From Gordionus sp. m RMFG-2023 (taxonomy: Eukaryota; Nematomorpha; Gordioida; Chordodea; Parachordodidae): a stretch of 64,000 nucleotides of DNA. Below are positions 23,290-33,824 of this stretch, in pieces; the first letter of the stretch is position 1; each line of letters opens with the position of its first letter. The notes under the pieces were generated by a model, which worked only from the letters and a program-made list of their open reading frames with translations, was not told where the DNA came from and searched no databases. The position numbers were made by a program, and so were the translations under genes. Where the stretch lies: the NCBI RefSeq assembly GCF_954871325.1, contig NC_088778.1, positions 17,697,666 to 17,761,665 on the forward strand, in the 5' to 3' direction.

Positions 23290-23769
23290 AACCTAAAGGG
23301 TTAAAATAAGTATTGATAACATGTTTAAATAAAATTTAGTGAAGATATACCGTAGAAAAGTGACAATTGTCATAATCGTAGTTTTTAAAGTTTTTTGAAT
23401 TTTTTGACGTAAATAGGCTAAAATAAGTATTGATAACATGTTTAAATAAAAATTAGTGAAAATGTACCGTAGAAAAGTGACGATTGTCATAATCGTTATT
23501 TTTAATGTTTTTTGATTTTTTTTGACGAAAATAGATTAAAATAAGTATTGATAACATGTTTAAATAAAAATTTAGTGAAGATGTACCGTAGAAAAGTGAC
23601 AATTGTCATAATCGTTATTTTTAAAGTTTTTTGAATTTTTTTGACGAAAATAAATTAAAATAAGTATTGATAACATATTTAAGTGAAGATGTACCATAGA
23701 AAAGTGACAATTGTCATAATCGTTATTTTTAAAGTTTTTTGAATTTTTTTGACAAAAATATGTTTAAAT
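23290..23769 (+). repeat. Left array of outer hAT, about 105-bp units
   Basis: Units begin AAAATAAGTATTGATAACAT and contain GTACCGTAGAAAAGTGACAA and TTGTCATAATCGTTATTTTT. About four units lie here. After the nested hAT (23770-28294) about two more continue at 28295-28545, so the array was split by that insertion. Confidence 0.75.
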
Positions 23770-24199
23770 TAGTGTTGTAAACGAACGCGTTCATGAACGA
23801 AGTTCGTTTTTTTATAAAAAATGATGAACGGCGTTCCTTTTATTTTTGACGAACTTTGAACATGAACACGTTCCTTTTTTATGACGAACGCGTTCGAATT
23901 AAACGTTCGTTCAATTTTAAAAATACTTTTTATTTTTATTTATTTGAAAAATTTAATATTTCCGAATTTTTTTAAAATAAATTATTATTTATATTTTTTA
24001 ATCGGCTGTGTATTTACTTTTCACATTTCAATTTTTTTAACACATAGTTTATTAATTTGAATATTATTGTTTATATTTTAATTTAATTTATTAGCATAAG
24101 CATGGATATTATTATTTAATCCTAATCATCTGATTCTGAAAATCCAAAATCAGTTGAATTATCATTACCATGACCAAATATGATAAATGTTTTACATTA

Positions 24200-24720
24200 A
24201 CAGCTTGCCAAGTGTAAAATGTGGCCAAAAAGTATTATAAAATCTTCAGGTTCCAATTTAAAACGACATTTGATTTTAATATTAATTATTTGATTTTAAT
24301 ATTAATTATTTGATTTTATATGATATAACTAAGTTAAATCATTAAATTTGAAGAAATAATGCATTTGGAATATTTGACCCCAACAATAACGATAGTTATT
24401 TTAAAATGAAAATAATTAGTGGCCTCAAATATGGTCAACCATTGATAGACGCTGTATTAAATGGGATTAATAAAAGGTATTAAACCTATTACTCTCAATT
24501 AATTACATATATTTTATTTTTTTAAAGATTTGAACATATATATAAGGATCAATATGTTCTTTCTGCAATTATACATCCAGCATTCAAACTTCAATGGCCA
24601 TGGATAAAACTTCTACAGAACGAACCTATTAAAAATAAACTTATAGCGTCATTGAAAAAAATGTTATGAAAACCCTAAAGAAAACTATTAATTTCGAGAT
24701 ATCCTTTTTTTTTGTCGAGA
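24200..24720 (+). pseudogene. hAT transposase: BED finger and core remnants
   Basis: The reading frame gives LAKCKMWPK and SSGSNLKRHL (BED zinc finger, one cysteine replaced). Next come SYFKMKIISGLKYGQPLID and, after an intron-like gap, YVLSAIIHPAFKLQWPW and NKLIASLKK (pattern ..ATIIHPRFKL.W). This is the N-terminal and middle part of a hAT transposase; stops and gaps break it. It ends where the array element begins at 24739. Confidence 0.65.
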
Positions 24721-24749
24721 GTAGAAAATGGATTGGAGCGTATCACGTC

Positions 24750-25245
24750 AATACCGCGAAACTTTTACCGCGAAATGCATTATCGCGAAAAGATATTATA
24801 GCGAATGCATTACCGCGAATGCATTTTAGCGAATGTATCATAGCGAAAATATTAGAATGCATTCCCGCCAAAATATTATAGCGAATGCATTACAGCGAAT
24901 GTAATACCGCGAATGCATTATCGCGAATGCATCATAGCGAATGTATTATAGCGAATATATTAGCGCAAATGCATTATAGCGAATGCATTACCGCGAAAAC
25001 ATTATAGCGAATGCATTACAGCGAATGTAATACCTCGAATGCATTATCGCGAATGCATCATAGCGAATATATTAGCGCGAATGCATTATAGCGAATGCAT
25101 TACCGCGAAAACATTATAGCGAATGCATAACAGCGAATGTATTATCGCGAATGTATCATAGCGAATGTATTAGAGCGAATAGCGAATGCATTATCGCGAA
25201 TGCATCATAGCGAATGCAATATCACGAATGCATTACAACTAACAT
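24750..25245 (+). repeat. 14-bp tandem array, left arm
   Basis: About 35 units of GCGAATGCATTATA and variants (ATTACC, ATTACA, ATCATA at the end of the unit; GTAAT within). The 14-bp period is kept almost throughout. There are no spacers between units, so it is not a CRISPR array. In one frame it encodes ITNALSRMH-type peptide repeats, which are most likely a by-product. Confidence 0.8.
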
Positions 25246-25997
25246 TATCACAATGCAATAGTGATTTATATTTGACAAAATTATATTTAACTCATTTATT
25301 AAGTTCCAAAAAACCAGAGAACCAGCTTAATTGTCTATATTTATTTAAAGTAGCGTTTTAAAATTATTTACCTCTAAAACACGTCACTTGTTATTTATGA
25401 AATTCGTATTTTATTAAAAAATATGTGGAATTTGGTATACTCAATTTTTTTAACGATTAGATTAAGTCGTTTTTTACAAAAGACCCTATTAATAAATATT
25501 TTAATATTTTATTATTTTAAGATTGATTCTAGTAAAAGTTAATTTTTGCCCCAACAAGCCCCAAACCCCAGGCTTGTAGATTATATTGGTTTATTAAGTC
25601 TCCTATAAGATAATTGTTATTATCAATAAAACACCATTTGTATATAAATAATTCATAAAAATTTCAAAATGTGATATTTTATTTTAAAAAATGTTTAAGT
25701 TTTAATGAATTTTTTAATTTTTTTCTAATTCTTTTGATTATCAACCACCAGAAAAGGTGAAAGTTATAGGGGAAAAAATAGAATTTAAAGCTATAATAGC
25801 CAATGAATACTTATTATATCATATTTTTAAGCATAATATAATTAATTCGGCCTAATTCTACTAGCCCCTAGTTACTGATATGATTAACCCTTTCCAACGC
25901 TAAAAAAATATGTTGATAATTTTTAAAAATTTTTAAATAAGATTAGATGAAGGGGAACATTGGACTAACGCTAAAAAATTTCTGATGCCCATAATTA

Positions 25998-26947
25998 GGA
26001 GAGACCGGTGTTATAATGAACCCAGGGTTATAGTGAGAGTGGCTTTATTTTCTAGAGTATTAAACTCTAAGAGATAATTTTTTACCAAAACTATATACTT
26101 ATATATTGCATATGCGGCTATAATTTTTATTTCTATCGGACCGCTTGAAGAATTTTTATAATGCTTTATATCATTCGTACCTTCAAAAGTAACTTTTTAC
26201 ACTTTTACTATTTTTCAAAAATAAAGATTAATATAGAATTTTACCACACAAAAATCATCTTATATAAAAGAAAAAATCCTATTTTATAGAATAACAATTT
26301 ACCCGAACAAAATTGATAATATAAATACTTCAAAATATGATCTTAATCAAAGTGGTGCTACTGGGGCTATTTTTATGGGGTTAGGTCGAACCTTTTTTTT
26401 TTGCTATTTTTTAAAAATTTGACATGCAAAAAAAGCCAAGGAGAGACCAACTAAAAGAAAAAAAATCGAAAAATGTTATTATATGATAAATAATTGTTTG
26501 GTATACAAATAAATTATATCAAGCATAACAATCAAGACTGCTTTCAATGTCAGTTATTAGTTACATGGCTTTGCAATTTTATTGTTTTTTTATTTGCAAA
26601 GATTGTGAATGTTTTAAATGATTTTATATAACACTTTTATGTTTTAAATCATTAAATATATCCTAATAAAAAAATATATAACTTTTATATATGGAAAATT
26701 AAGCAGAGTTTATAATAGCCTCGACCAAGGGCTTGTTCGTCCCCGGGTAGGGTTCACTCGGTTGCCAAAAAAAATTCCAGGAAAAATGATATTTTGAAAA
26801 AATTATTAGAGATGTATTTTTGAAATTTAAACATATCATAAAACTAATAGAGCTGAACAAAATGAGATATTTTTTATTAAAAATCATTAAGTACTTATAA
26901 TTTTCTTAAGGTTTGCCTTTAGGGTTCGCCATAACCCCGTTCTCCCC
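25998..26947. mobile_element. Tc1/mariner-like element nested in the array element
   Basis: Terminal inverted repeats of about 26 bp: GGAGAGACCGGTGTTATAAT on the left and, reverse-complemented, GGGGAGAACGGGGTTATGGC on the right, both running on into GAACCC. TA lies on each side (25996-25997 and 26948-26949), as expected for Tc1/mariner insertion. No transposase was recognised in the 0.95-kb body, so it is probably non-autonomous. Confidence 0.6.
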
Positions 26948-27184
26948 TACAAGTTTTCAATAAATTAAAAAGAAAAAACTTGTTGTTTAATATTTAAAAT
27001 GATTAGATGAAAAAGAGAAATCTATTTTATTACTTAGAATCTTTTTTATATATTTTGAGTCAAAAAAAAGAAAAGCCTTAGCCTTAATTTCAATAAAAAA
27101 ATGTTTTTAGAGCCAATCCCCATTTTAACTTAATTTTCAGATTCAACTAAGTCAGTCGAAAAGTCGATAAATATAAAATTGTAA

Positions 27185-27762
27185 CTTTCTTGAAACTCCA
27201 TTCGCGATATGATAATTCATTCTCTATAATGCATTCGCTATAATGCATTCGCTATAATGCATTTGCGATAATTCATTCGCTATAATGCATTCGCTATAAT
27301 TCATTCGCTATAATGCATTCGCTATAATGCATTCGCTATAATGCATTCGCTATAATGCATTCGCTCTAATGCATTCGCTATAATGCATTCGCTATAATGG
27401 ATTCGCTATAATGCATTCGCTATAATGCATTCGCTATAATATATTCGCGATAATTCATTCGCTATAATGCATTCGCGGTAATATATTCGCGGTAATATAT
27501 TCGCGATAATGCATTCGCGATAATTCATTCGCCGTAATGTATTCGCTATAATACATTCGCGATAACATTTTCGCGGTATTACATTCGCGCTAATACATTC
27601 GCTATAATATTTTACGCTGTATTATATTCGCGGTAATGCATTCGCTATATTATATTCGCGATAATGCATTTGCTGTAATGCATTCGCTATTATATCTTTT
27701 CGCGGTAATCGACATTCGCGATAATACATTTCGCGCTAAAATTTTCGCGGTATTGACATGTA
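27185..27762 (-). repeat. 14-bp tandem array, right arm
   Basis: About 40 units of CATTCGCTATAATG, the reverse complement of the left-arm unit. The inner part is homogeneous (CTATAATGCATTCG repeated); the outer part is more varied (GCGGTAAT, GCGATAAC). This suggests recent expansion from the inside. Confidence 0.8.
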
Positions 27763-27773
27763 ACCGATTGGAG

Positions 27774-28010
27774 GAGGATAACTTATCTCAATTTTTTGCA
27801 AATATCAACAAAACAATATTTTTTTAATTAATTCTCCACGTTAAAAGATCTGTTTATTAAGTATAATACCGCAATCCCCTCATCTGCCCCTGTAGAGCTC
27901 GTTTTTAGTATAGCTAATGCCGTATTAACTGCCAAGTGTTCCTGTCTATCAGATAAATATTTTGAAAACAATTATTATTAAAATTTAATAAGAAAAATTT
28001 TTTATAAATA
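27774..28010 (+). pseudogene. hAT transposase C-terminal remnant
   Basis: After the nested element the same gene resumes. NTAIPSSAPVELVFSIANAV-type text and LTAKCSCLSDKYFEN form the hAT dimerisation motif. It aligns base by base with 3480-3600 (CCGCAATCCCCTCAT..., ATTAACTGCCAA, CTATCAGATAAA). One frame change separates the halves. Confidence 0.65.
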
Positions 28011-28549
28011 AAAATATCTTTTTATTCGCTATATTATATTTTATTTTTAATTATATTATCAAAATAAAACTATATTATTTTTTAACATGGCTAAAATATA
28101 TTGTATTAAAAAATATAAGTTTATTTATATTAAATTTAATTTAAAAAAAATTTATCATAAAATTTTGAACGGTTTTATAAACGTGAACATGAACGCGTTC
28201 CTTTTTTTTGAACAATAACACTTGAACGTGAACGCGTTCGATTGTCAATGAACGATGAACGCGTTCGATTTTTTTAGAAATGTTTACATCGTATATTTAA
28301 ATTAAATTTAGTAAAGATGTACCGTAGAAAAGTGACAATTGTCATAATCGTTATTTTTATAGTTTTTTTAATTTCTTTGACGAAAATATGTTAAAATAAG
28401 TATTGATAACATGTTTAAATAAAATTTAGTTAAGATGTACCATAGATAAGTGACAATTGTCATCATCGTAGTTTTTGAATTTTTTTGACGTAAATAGGCT
28501 AAAATAAGTATTGATAACATATTTACATAAAACAACATTAAAAAAATTC

Positions 28550-28949
28550 AGGACGGGCCGGCCCTGAATATATAAATTACGGACTAAAAATCCTGGCTTT
28601 TTTTTTGAAAAAAGGAGCCGGGACGAAATTTTTATATTTTAAAAATTAGGGTCATGCAAATAATACCTCTACTGCTACTCATAAATTAATTATTTACAAA
28701 AACCACATTTAAAAATTCATAAACAACACTAATATGAATAAAAATCACTTTAAAAATATTTATTTAAAAAAATTTATATTTACATCAAATTTTATGAAAA
28801 AATAGAAAGTAAAAAATGTCGAGTTAATAATTGATTATTCATCAATCAAATTATCTTTAGCTTAAAAAAAAAATATTTATATTTTGATTTCTTAACCTTT
28901 AAAATTAATTATAGCACTAATTTTAACCCATTTGCTTCAAAAAACTTAA
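28550..28949. other. Centre of the outer hAT
   Basis: The sequence between the two inverted arrays has a small G/C-rich palindrome TTCAGGACGGGCCGGCCCTGAA-like at about 28553-28574 (stem TTCAGG/CCTGAA around GGGCCGGC). The rest is A/T-rich without open frames. Confidence 0.5.
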
Positions 28950-29685
28950 AAATAACGATTATGACAATTATCACTTATCTAGAGGACATCTTCACTAAAT
29001 TTTTATTTAAACATGTTATCAATACTTATTTTAACATATTTTCGTCAATAAAATTCAAAAAACTTTAAAAATAACAATTATGATAATTGTCACTTTTCTA
29101 CGGTACATCTTCACTAAATTTTTATTTATACATCTTATCAATACTTATTTTAATCTATTTTAGTCAAAAAAATCAAAAAACTTTAAAAAATAACGATTAT
29201 GACAATCGTCACTTTTCTACGGTACATCTTCACTAGATTTTATTTAAACATATTATCAATACTTATTTTAACCTATTTACGTCAAAAAAATTCAAAAAAC
29301 TTTAAAAACGACGATTATGACAATTGTCACTTTACTACGGTACATCTTCACTAAATTTTATTTAAACATGTTATCAATACTTATTTTAATATATTTTGGT
29401 CAAAAAAATTCAAAAAACTTTGAAAATAACGATTATGACAATTGTTACTTTTCTATGATACATCTTCACTAAATTTTTATTTAAACATGTTATCAATACT
29501 TATTTTAATCTATTATCGTCAAAAAAATTCAAAAAACTTTAAAAATAACGATTATGACAATTGTCACTTTTCTATGGTACATCTTCACTAAATTATTTAA
29601 ACATGTTATCAATACTTAATTTTCGTCAAAAAAATCAAAAAACTTTAAAAATAACGATTATGACAATTGTCACATTAAAATATTA
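28950..29685 (-). repeat. Right array of outer hAT, inverted
   Basis: About seven units of the same roughly 105-bp repeat run in reverse complement (recognised by AATAACGATTATGACAATTG and CATGTTATCAATACTTATTT). The array forms the second arm of a foldback structure with the left array. Units differ by point changes and small deletions. Confidence 0.75.
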
Positions 29686-30954
29686 TCCTTAAAAAGATCA
29701 TATAAAATAACATCAAAAAAGTTGATATAAATATTTTTAAAAAATTATTTAAAAAAACACCTCATTTAATAAAAAAATAGATAATTTTACAAAATTGATA
29801 AAAAAAAATTATAAAAGATTTCACCTAAAAGATTGTTTTTTTATCTAATAAAATTTACAATATAATTCCTCAATAAAAGATGTATTTACAAAGAAGATTG
29901 TGAAAATCACTAATAAATTATATTAAAAAGAAAAGAATATTACATTTTTACAATAGCAGCATATTATTTTTTTTATTAAAAACACATCAAATTAATAGAT
30001 TTATTTTCATTTCAAAATAAAATCATATCATGTTTATTTGTTGATAATAATAAATTATTTAAATTAAATATAAATAAAATAAATTATTTTACTAAAATAA
30101 ATAAATAATAATTAATGCTATGCATCGATGCAGAATTTTTGACTAATTTATTTTAGCCAATTTTTAGACTTAGCCCATTTTTAGGCTTAGCCTAATTAGG
30201 CTTAACCGATTTTTAGGCTTAGCCTTATTAGGCTTAGGCATAGTTTTTAGCCAATTACGCAACACTAGTCCCTCTTTCATTTAATTTATATAAAATAGGA
30301 CTTGGGATTGCTATATTAAAGTTATAATACATTCCACTCATATTTATTCGCCCAATTAATAAGAGTCAAATTTTTTTCTTCGCTTTCAGTTACTGTATTT
30401 TTAAACATTTCATATTCACTGTTTTACAAATATCTTGAGAGCATTTTAAATGCTGTTTTTAAAGGTTGAAATGATTTCTTCTATTATGAAAAATGAACAA
30501 TTTAAAATAAAAATGGTGTTGCGACATTATTAATATATTTTATAAAATTATTATTTCTAAAATTTATATTATTAGTTGAATTAAAAAATAGAAAGAGGGA
30601 GTTGGCCTACCCTATCCTATATTCCTTTAACATTTAATTTACTCCTTATCTTAATTTCAGTTATTATTTTAAAAAAATAATTATTTCAGTTAATAAATTA
30701 GTTTCCCTATGAACATTACTAGAGTTGAGTTATTATTATATTATCAAAAATGAACGTACGTACAAAAACAAAACACAATTATGATGTATGAATAAACCAA
30801 GAGAAAAAAATATTTTTTCTAAAATATGATAAAAATCCGGATTATTTGATCAAAAAACATAAAGTAAAAATTGGGAAAACTATAGGAAAAATTTCCTCTA
30901 TGTTACATCATAACCAAATTTCTAGATACCTAGATACAAATTGCTCAAATTTTG

Positions 30955-31406
30955 AGATTTGGAATCATTTTAAACGAAGATAACTAATTATATAATTGAA
31001 ATTATATTATACTTGTTTAATATTATATTTATTGTCTATATATTTTTAATAAAACATTTTAAAAAATCAATATTGACCTTACTTTTTTATAGGAATTTTT
31101 CTGTAGTTTCCCCCTAAATTTTCCTCAATTATAGTTTCTTGGGAAGTTTAAATCCTTAGTTGCGAAACAAATGACAAATTGATCTATTTAAAAGATCTGG
31201 AATCGTTTTCACTTTCAAACGAAGATAACAGATTAAATAATTAAAATTATATCATATTAGTTTAAATTATATATTAATAGTTTACATATTTAATAAAACA
31301 TGAAATGTATCTATATTGACCTGTAAAATAATTTTTTAATGGAAATTTTCCAGTGTTTCCCAAATTTCCCTCAATTATACCCGGGAAATTTACAACCCTA
31401 TGCAGA
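30955..31406. repeat. Tandem pair of about 220-bp repeats with hAT-like end
   Basis: GAAGATAACTAATTATATAA, then ATATTGACC and TTTTTCTGTAGTTTCCC, recur about 230 bp later as GAAGATAACAGATTAAATAA, ATATTGACC and TTTTCCAGTGTTTCCC. The second copy closes with CCCGGGAAATTTACAACCCTA. Reverse-complemented this reads TAGGGTTGTAAATTTCCC, similar to the hAT end at 14253. Probably two degraded ends of that hAT family. Confidence 0.5.
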
Positions 31407-31410
31407 ACTA

Positions 31411-31521
31411 TTATTAGCAACAATACAGGTAAGAAATGTAGACAAGATAAATTTTTTAGATATTATGAAATTTCTATATCAACATGAGCGTCTTATTGCT
31501 TCATTCCTCTTAACATTGTAG
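31411..31521 (+). CDS. Unidentified short open frame
   Basis: AELLLATIQVRNVDKINFLD followed by IMKFLYQHERLIASFLLTL and a stop. The DNA is not part of the preceding repeat and its codon use looks coding-like. No family recognised. It lies on the same strand as the SETD3-like gene inside intron 3. It could be a stray exon or chance. Confidence 0.2.
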   Translation, partial: LLATIQVRNVDKINFLDIMKFLYQHERLIASFLLTL

Positions 31522-32109
31522 GAAAAAAAAGAATATATAAAATAATGTAAAAATATTCTTAATATTCTACAAAGGTAAATTTTTATACAGATTTTGACAT
31601 TTTGGCAATAATAAATTTCTACGGAGATGTGCCAATCTAGCTTCTTAAAGAATAAACGCTTATTATATTTTTTTAGAATTCTTCTTTCATATCTTTGTTT
31701 CTTTTTTTATTTCTTCCTTACTTTGCTCCCCTAAAATCCATCTCCCACTTTCACGCAAGAGCTCTGGTGTTCAGATAATGTGAGTACTTAATTTAAGATA
31801 TTACCAAATTTCAAAAATTGGAAGAGAAAAAAAATGATTATCTAAAGAAAATATTTTTTGACATAAAGCTCCGTATTTGGGTGTTCACATCTCTGAAATA
31901 ATTAATATAAATTATTTTTTTAAAATTATGATCTTTTAAGAAGATTTTTTATTAGCTTTTTATAGAATATTGTTTTCATAGCTTTTATTCAATAAGCATA
32001 TCCTCTTCGCTCCAATTATCTGTTTTCCAATGCTGAATGAATGTTCTAATTACACTAGGTGAAAGTGAAATATGCTTGATAAATAGAAGGCGATTTTACC
32101 GCACTCCAA

Positions 32110-33370
32110 TAAATTCGCTGAGATGCGTTTCTTTTTATCAAAAAATTTTATCCCAACAATGTCATTATTCTTAAATATCGTTATTTTCGCCTAGCGACAT
32201 TTTATCACGCGACTATCACGACGACACTTTAACACTCATCATTTGATAACGCCACATTTTATCATGCAACAGTTGAACACGTTACACTTTATCATGATAT
32301 ACTTAAACCTTAATTTAATATTTTTGAAAAGTTAAATTTTGATAATATCTGATTTTATGACTTTTCCATTTAAATTTCGATAATTAAAAAATTTTAATTA
32401 TTTTTTTTTTGTATTTTTTTTTATTGAAAAAAAAGATATTTTAATTTTAATAAGTATGATTTTTTTAAACTTAATTATCATCTTATCTTGGGAAACAGGA
32501 GACATAAGCAATAAGAATGATTTAAATTTATACTTTTTATTAGTAAGTAACTATAAATCAATATAGTAAAAAATATAAATTATTTATAAAATATTTAATT
32601 GCACATATGGGCAATTGCTTTAAAAATGTTAAACCAAGTCCATAATTCGAAATACATATCAGCTTTGAGAGGTACGGTGCTGTCCCCATTATGACTTGAA
32701 GATATGGGGCCTTTGTTTTGCATATCCTTTTGAATCCCATCTAAAAATTTTCAAAGCGTTGGGTGAGAACATTGGTATAGAAATTGAATTCCATAATGCC
32801 ACCCTTCAACACAATTAGTTATTCGGGCGACACCTAACGTCGAATTGTGTTTGTTCCATAATCATACATTTTGTTGTTATAAAAGAATTGTATTTTGAGA
32901 TTTATTTTTTGCGCACCTCCAGCATATTGATTTATTTTTATTTGTTCTAAATTTCATATATTCATAGTTTTGATATAAAAGGGTTGGTTTATTTTGAGAT
33001 GTAAATTCAAATTCTTACATTATAATTATTAAAAATATATTCTTTAATAAATAATAATATAGAAAATTGAGCCGTATATAGAGAAAATAATATTATATTT
33101 ATGGAGAAATACAAAACCTTAATTTTTATCTTTGTGAAAAAACGATTGACTTAAAAAATATCAATAGATAAATACATTTTTCAAGAATTTTAAGAGGTAA
33201 GAATTTATTTTCATTTTTCATTTAATTTTCTTATTTATAATTTTTAAGTGTCGCATGATAAAGTGACGCGTGATATAGTGACTGAGTGATAAAGTGTTGT
33301 CGTGATAAAGTGTCCTCATGATAAAGTGTCGCATGATAAAGTGACACGTGATAATGAACACTTAACTTTA
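32110..33370 (-). mobile_element. MULE-like foldback with short tandem arrays
   Basis: The left part (about 32195-32300) has CACTTTATCATGCAAC-type repeats. The right part (33248-33360) has seven 15-16 bp units of GTGTCGCATGATAAA in the opposite sense. A/T-rich inverted stretches lie inside them. A transposase fragment of MULE type is in the middle on the - strand. The exact outer ends are not clear, although GTTCATTATCACGTGTC (right, reverse-complemented) and TGTCATTATTC (left) may be the termini. Confidence 0.55.
32600..32862 (-). pseudogene. MULE transposase C-terminal fragment
   Basis: Reading the - strand: RITNCVEGWHYGIQFLYQ, CSHPTL, one stop, then KFLDGIQKDMQNKGPIF. Animal MULE-type transposases have (T)NN.(V/C)EGWH......(H)P(T/N)(L/I)(W/Y)KFI..(I/L)(K/Q)KE here. 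The downstream part changes frame. Only this C-terminal block could be read. Confidence 0.55.
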
Positions 33371-33824
33371 ATAAAACTTTTCATTTTTATAATTTCCAAT
33401 TCTTTAAAATATACACATATACTTTAGTAATTCAAAACATTTTAAAATAATTATATTTAAACCTTAAAATGTTAATGAATGCTCACCTTTTAAATTCTTT
33501 AATTTAAATTTTAAAAATATGCTATTTGTAAAAAAACAAAAATAAAATTTTTAATATAAATAGTTATTACAACATAACACTAATTGGAAACACAATTCAA
33601 AAAAAAAGAACAATATAAAATCATATATTTTATATTATTTCATAATAATTTTATTACATATATTTATATCTAAAAAGAAAATTGATGAATTTAAATAATA
33701 TAGTTATATGTAATATAATTATCGGTGTTAGGTTTCCTTGACATCGGCAAAAAAGGTGGGATCGGTACATCTCTTATTTTATGTTAACACATAGGCTAAA
33801 ATTATTATAAAACTATTTATTTAG

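Larger units (their letters stand above)
24739..27765. mobile_element. Array-armed GGTWACA-type element
   Basis: The left end is CGTATCACGTCAATACCGCG and the right end, reverse-complemented, is GGTTACATGTCAATACCGCG. The target duplication GATTGGAG is perfect (24731-24738 and 27766-27773), and the hAT copy at 3.4 kb shows the unoccupied site (ATGGATTGGAGGAG). Both arms are 14-bp tandem arrays in opposite orientation. The 1.9-kb centre has no recognised transposase and holds a Tc1/mariner-like insert. The terminus relates it to 14373-15626. Confidence 0.8.
23770..28294 (+). mobile_element. hAT element nested in outer hAT
   Basis: The left end TAGTGTTGTAAACGAACGCG and right end (reverse-complemented ATACGATGTAAACATTTC, then GAACGCGTTCATCG) define the element. 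Flanks gtttaaat and atttaaat agree at seven of eight positions. It carries hAT transposase pieces on the + strand before and after a second nested element (24739-27765). Without that insert it is about 1.5 kb. An older relative lies at about 3273-3855. Confidence 0.7.
23066..30267. mobile_element. hAT element with array-type arms (outer)
   Basis: The ends are TAGTGTAGCGTAATTGGC and, reverse-complemented, TAGTGTTGCGTAATTGGC, with a perfect 8-bp duplication GTCCCTCT (23058-23065 and 30268-30275). Inside each end, GGCTAAGCC-type words are followed by a tandem array, in opposite orientation in the two arms. No transposase of its own was recognised. Without the nested hAT it would be about 2.7 kb. 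The hAT assignment rests on the TAGTG terminus and 8-bp duplication. It is inserted in the right arm of the hAT palindrome. Confidence 0.8.
22552..30910 (-). mobile_element. hAT palindrome, right (-) arm with one nested insertion
   Basis: The - strand arm comprises 22552-23065 and 30276-30910, split by the hAT at 23066-30267. It mirrors the left arm. An 88-bp unpaired spacer (22464-22551) separates the arms at the centre. The - strand of 22870-23040 encodes pieces such as HTGKYI..., INIIINNASNEESL and IFNYRATSHWLNLLLRDL, the same hAT transposase as on the left. The outer end reads TGATGTAACATAG on the - strand, like GGATGTAACATAG on the left. Confidence 0.7.
10516..33824 (+). other. SETD3 intron 3, about 23.3 kb
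   Basis: This interval is bounded by the exon 3 donor (GTAATT) and the exon 4 acceptor (TTTAG). It contains at least ten separately delimited transposable elements, listed individually. The portion 10516-11467 holds no recognised gene; a run of G at about 10846 lies in it. Confidence 0.7.

Noticed and set aside
24750-25245. CRISPR-like regular repeats
   Set aside because: The 14-bp units follow each other without spacers and are mirrored by an inverted array; this is a tandem array in a eukaryotic transposon arm.
24666-25361. Repeat proteins encoded by the 14-bp array (MHHSECNITNAL type)
   Set aside because: 14 bp is not a multiple of three, so the pattern changes frame every unit; no start context or conservation was seen.
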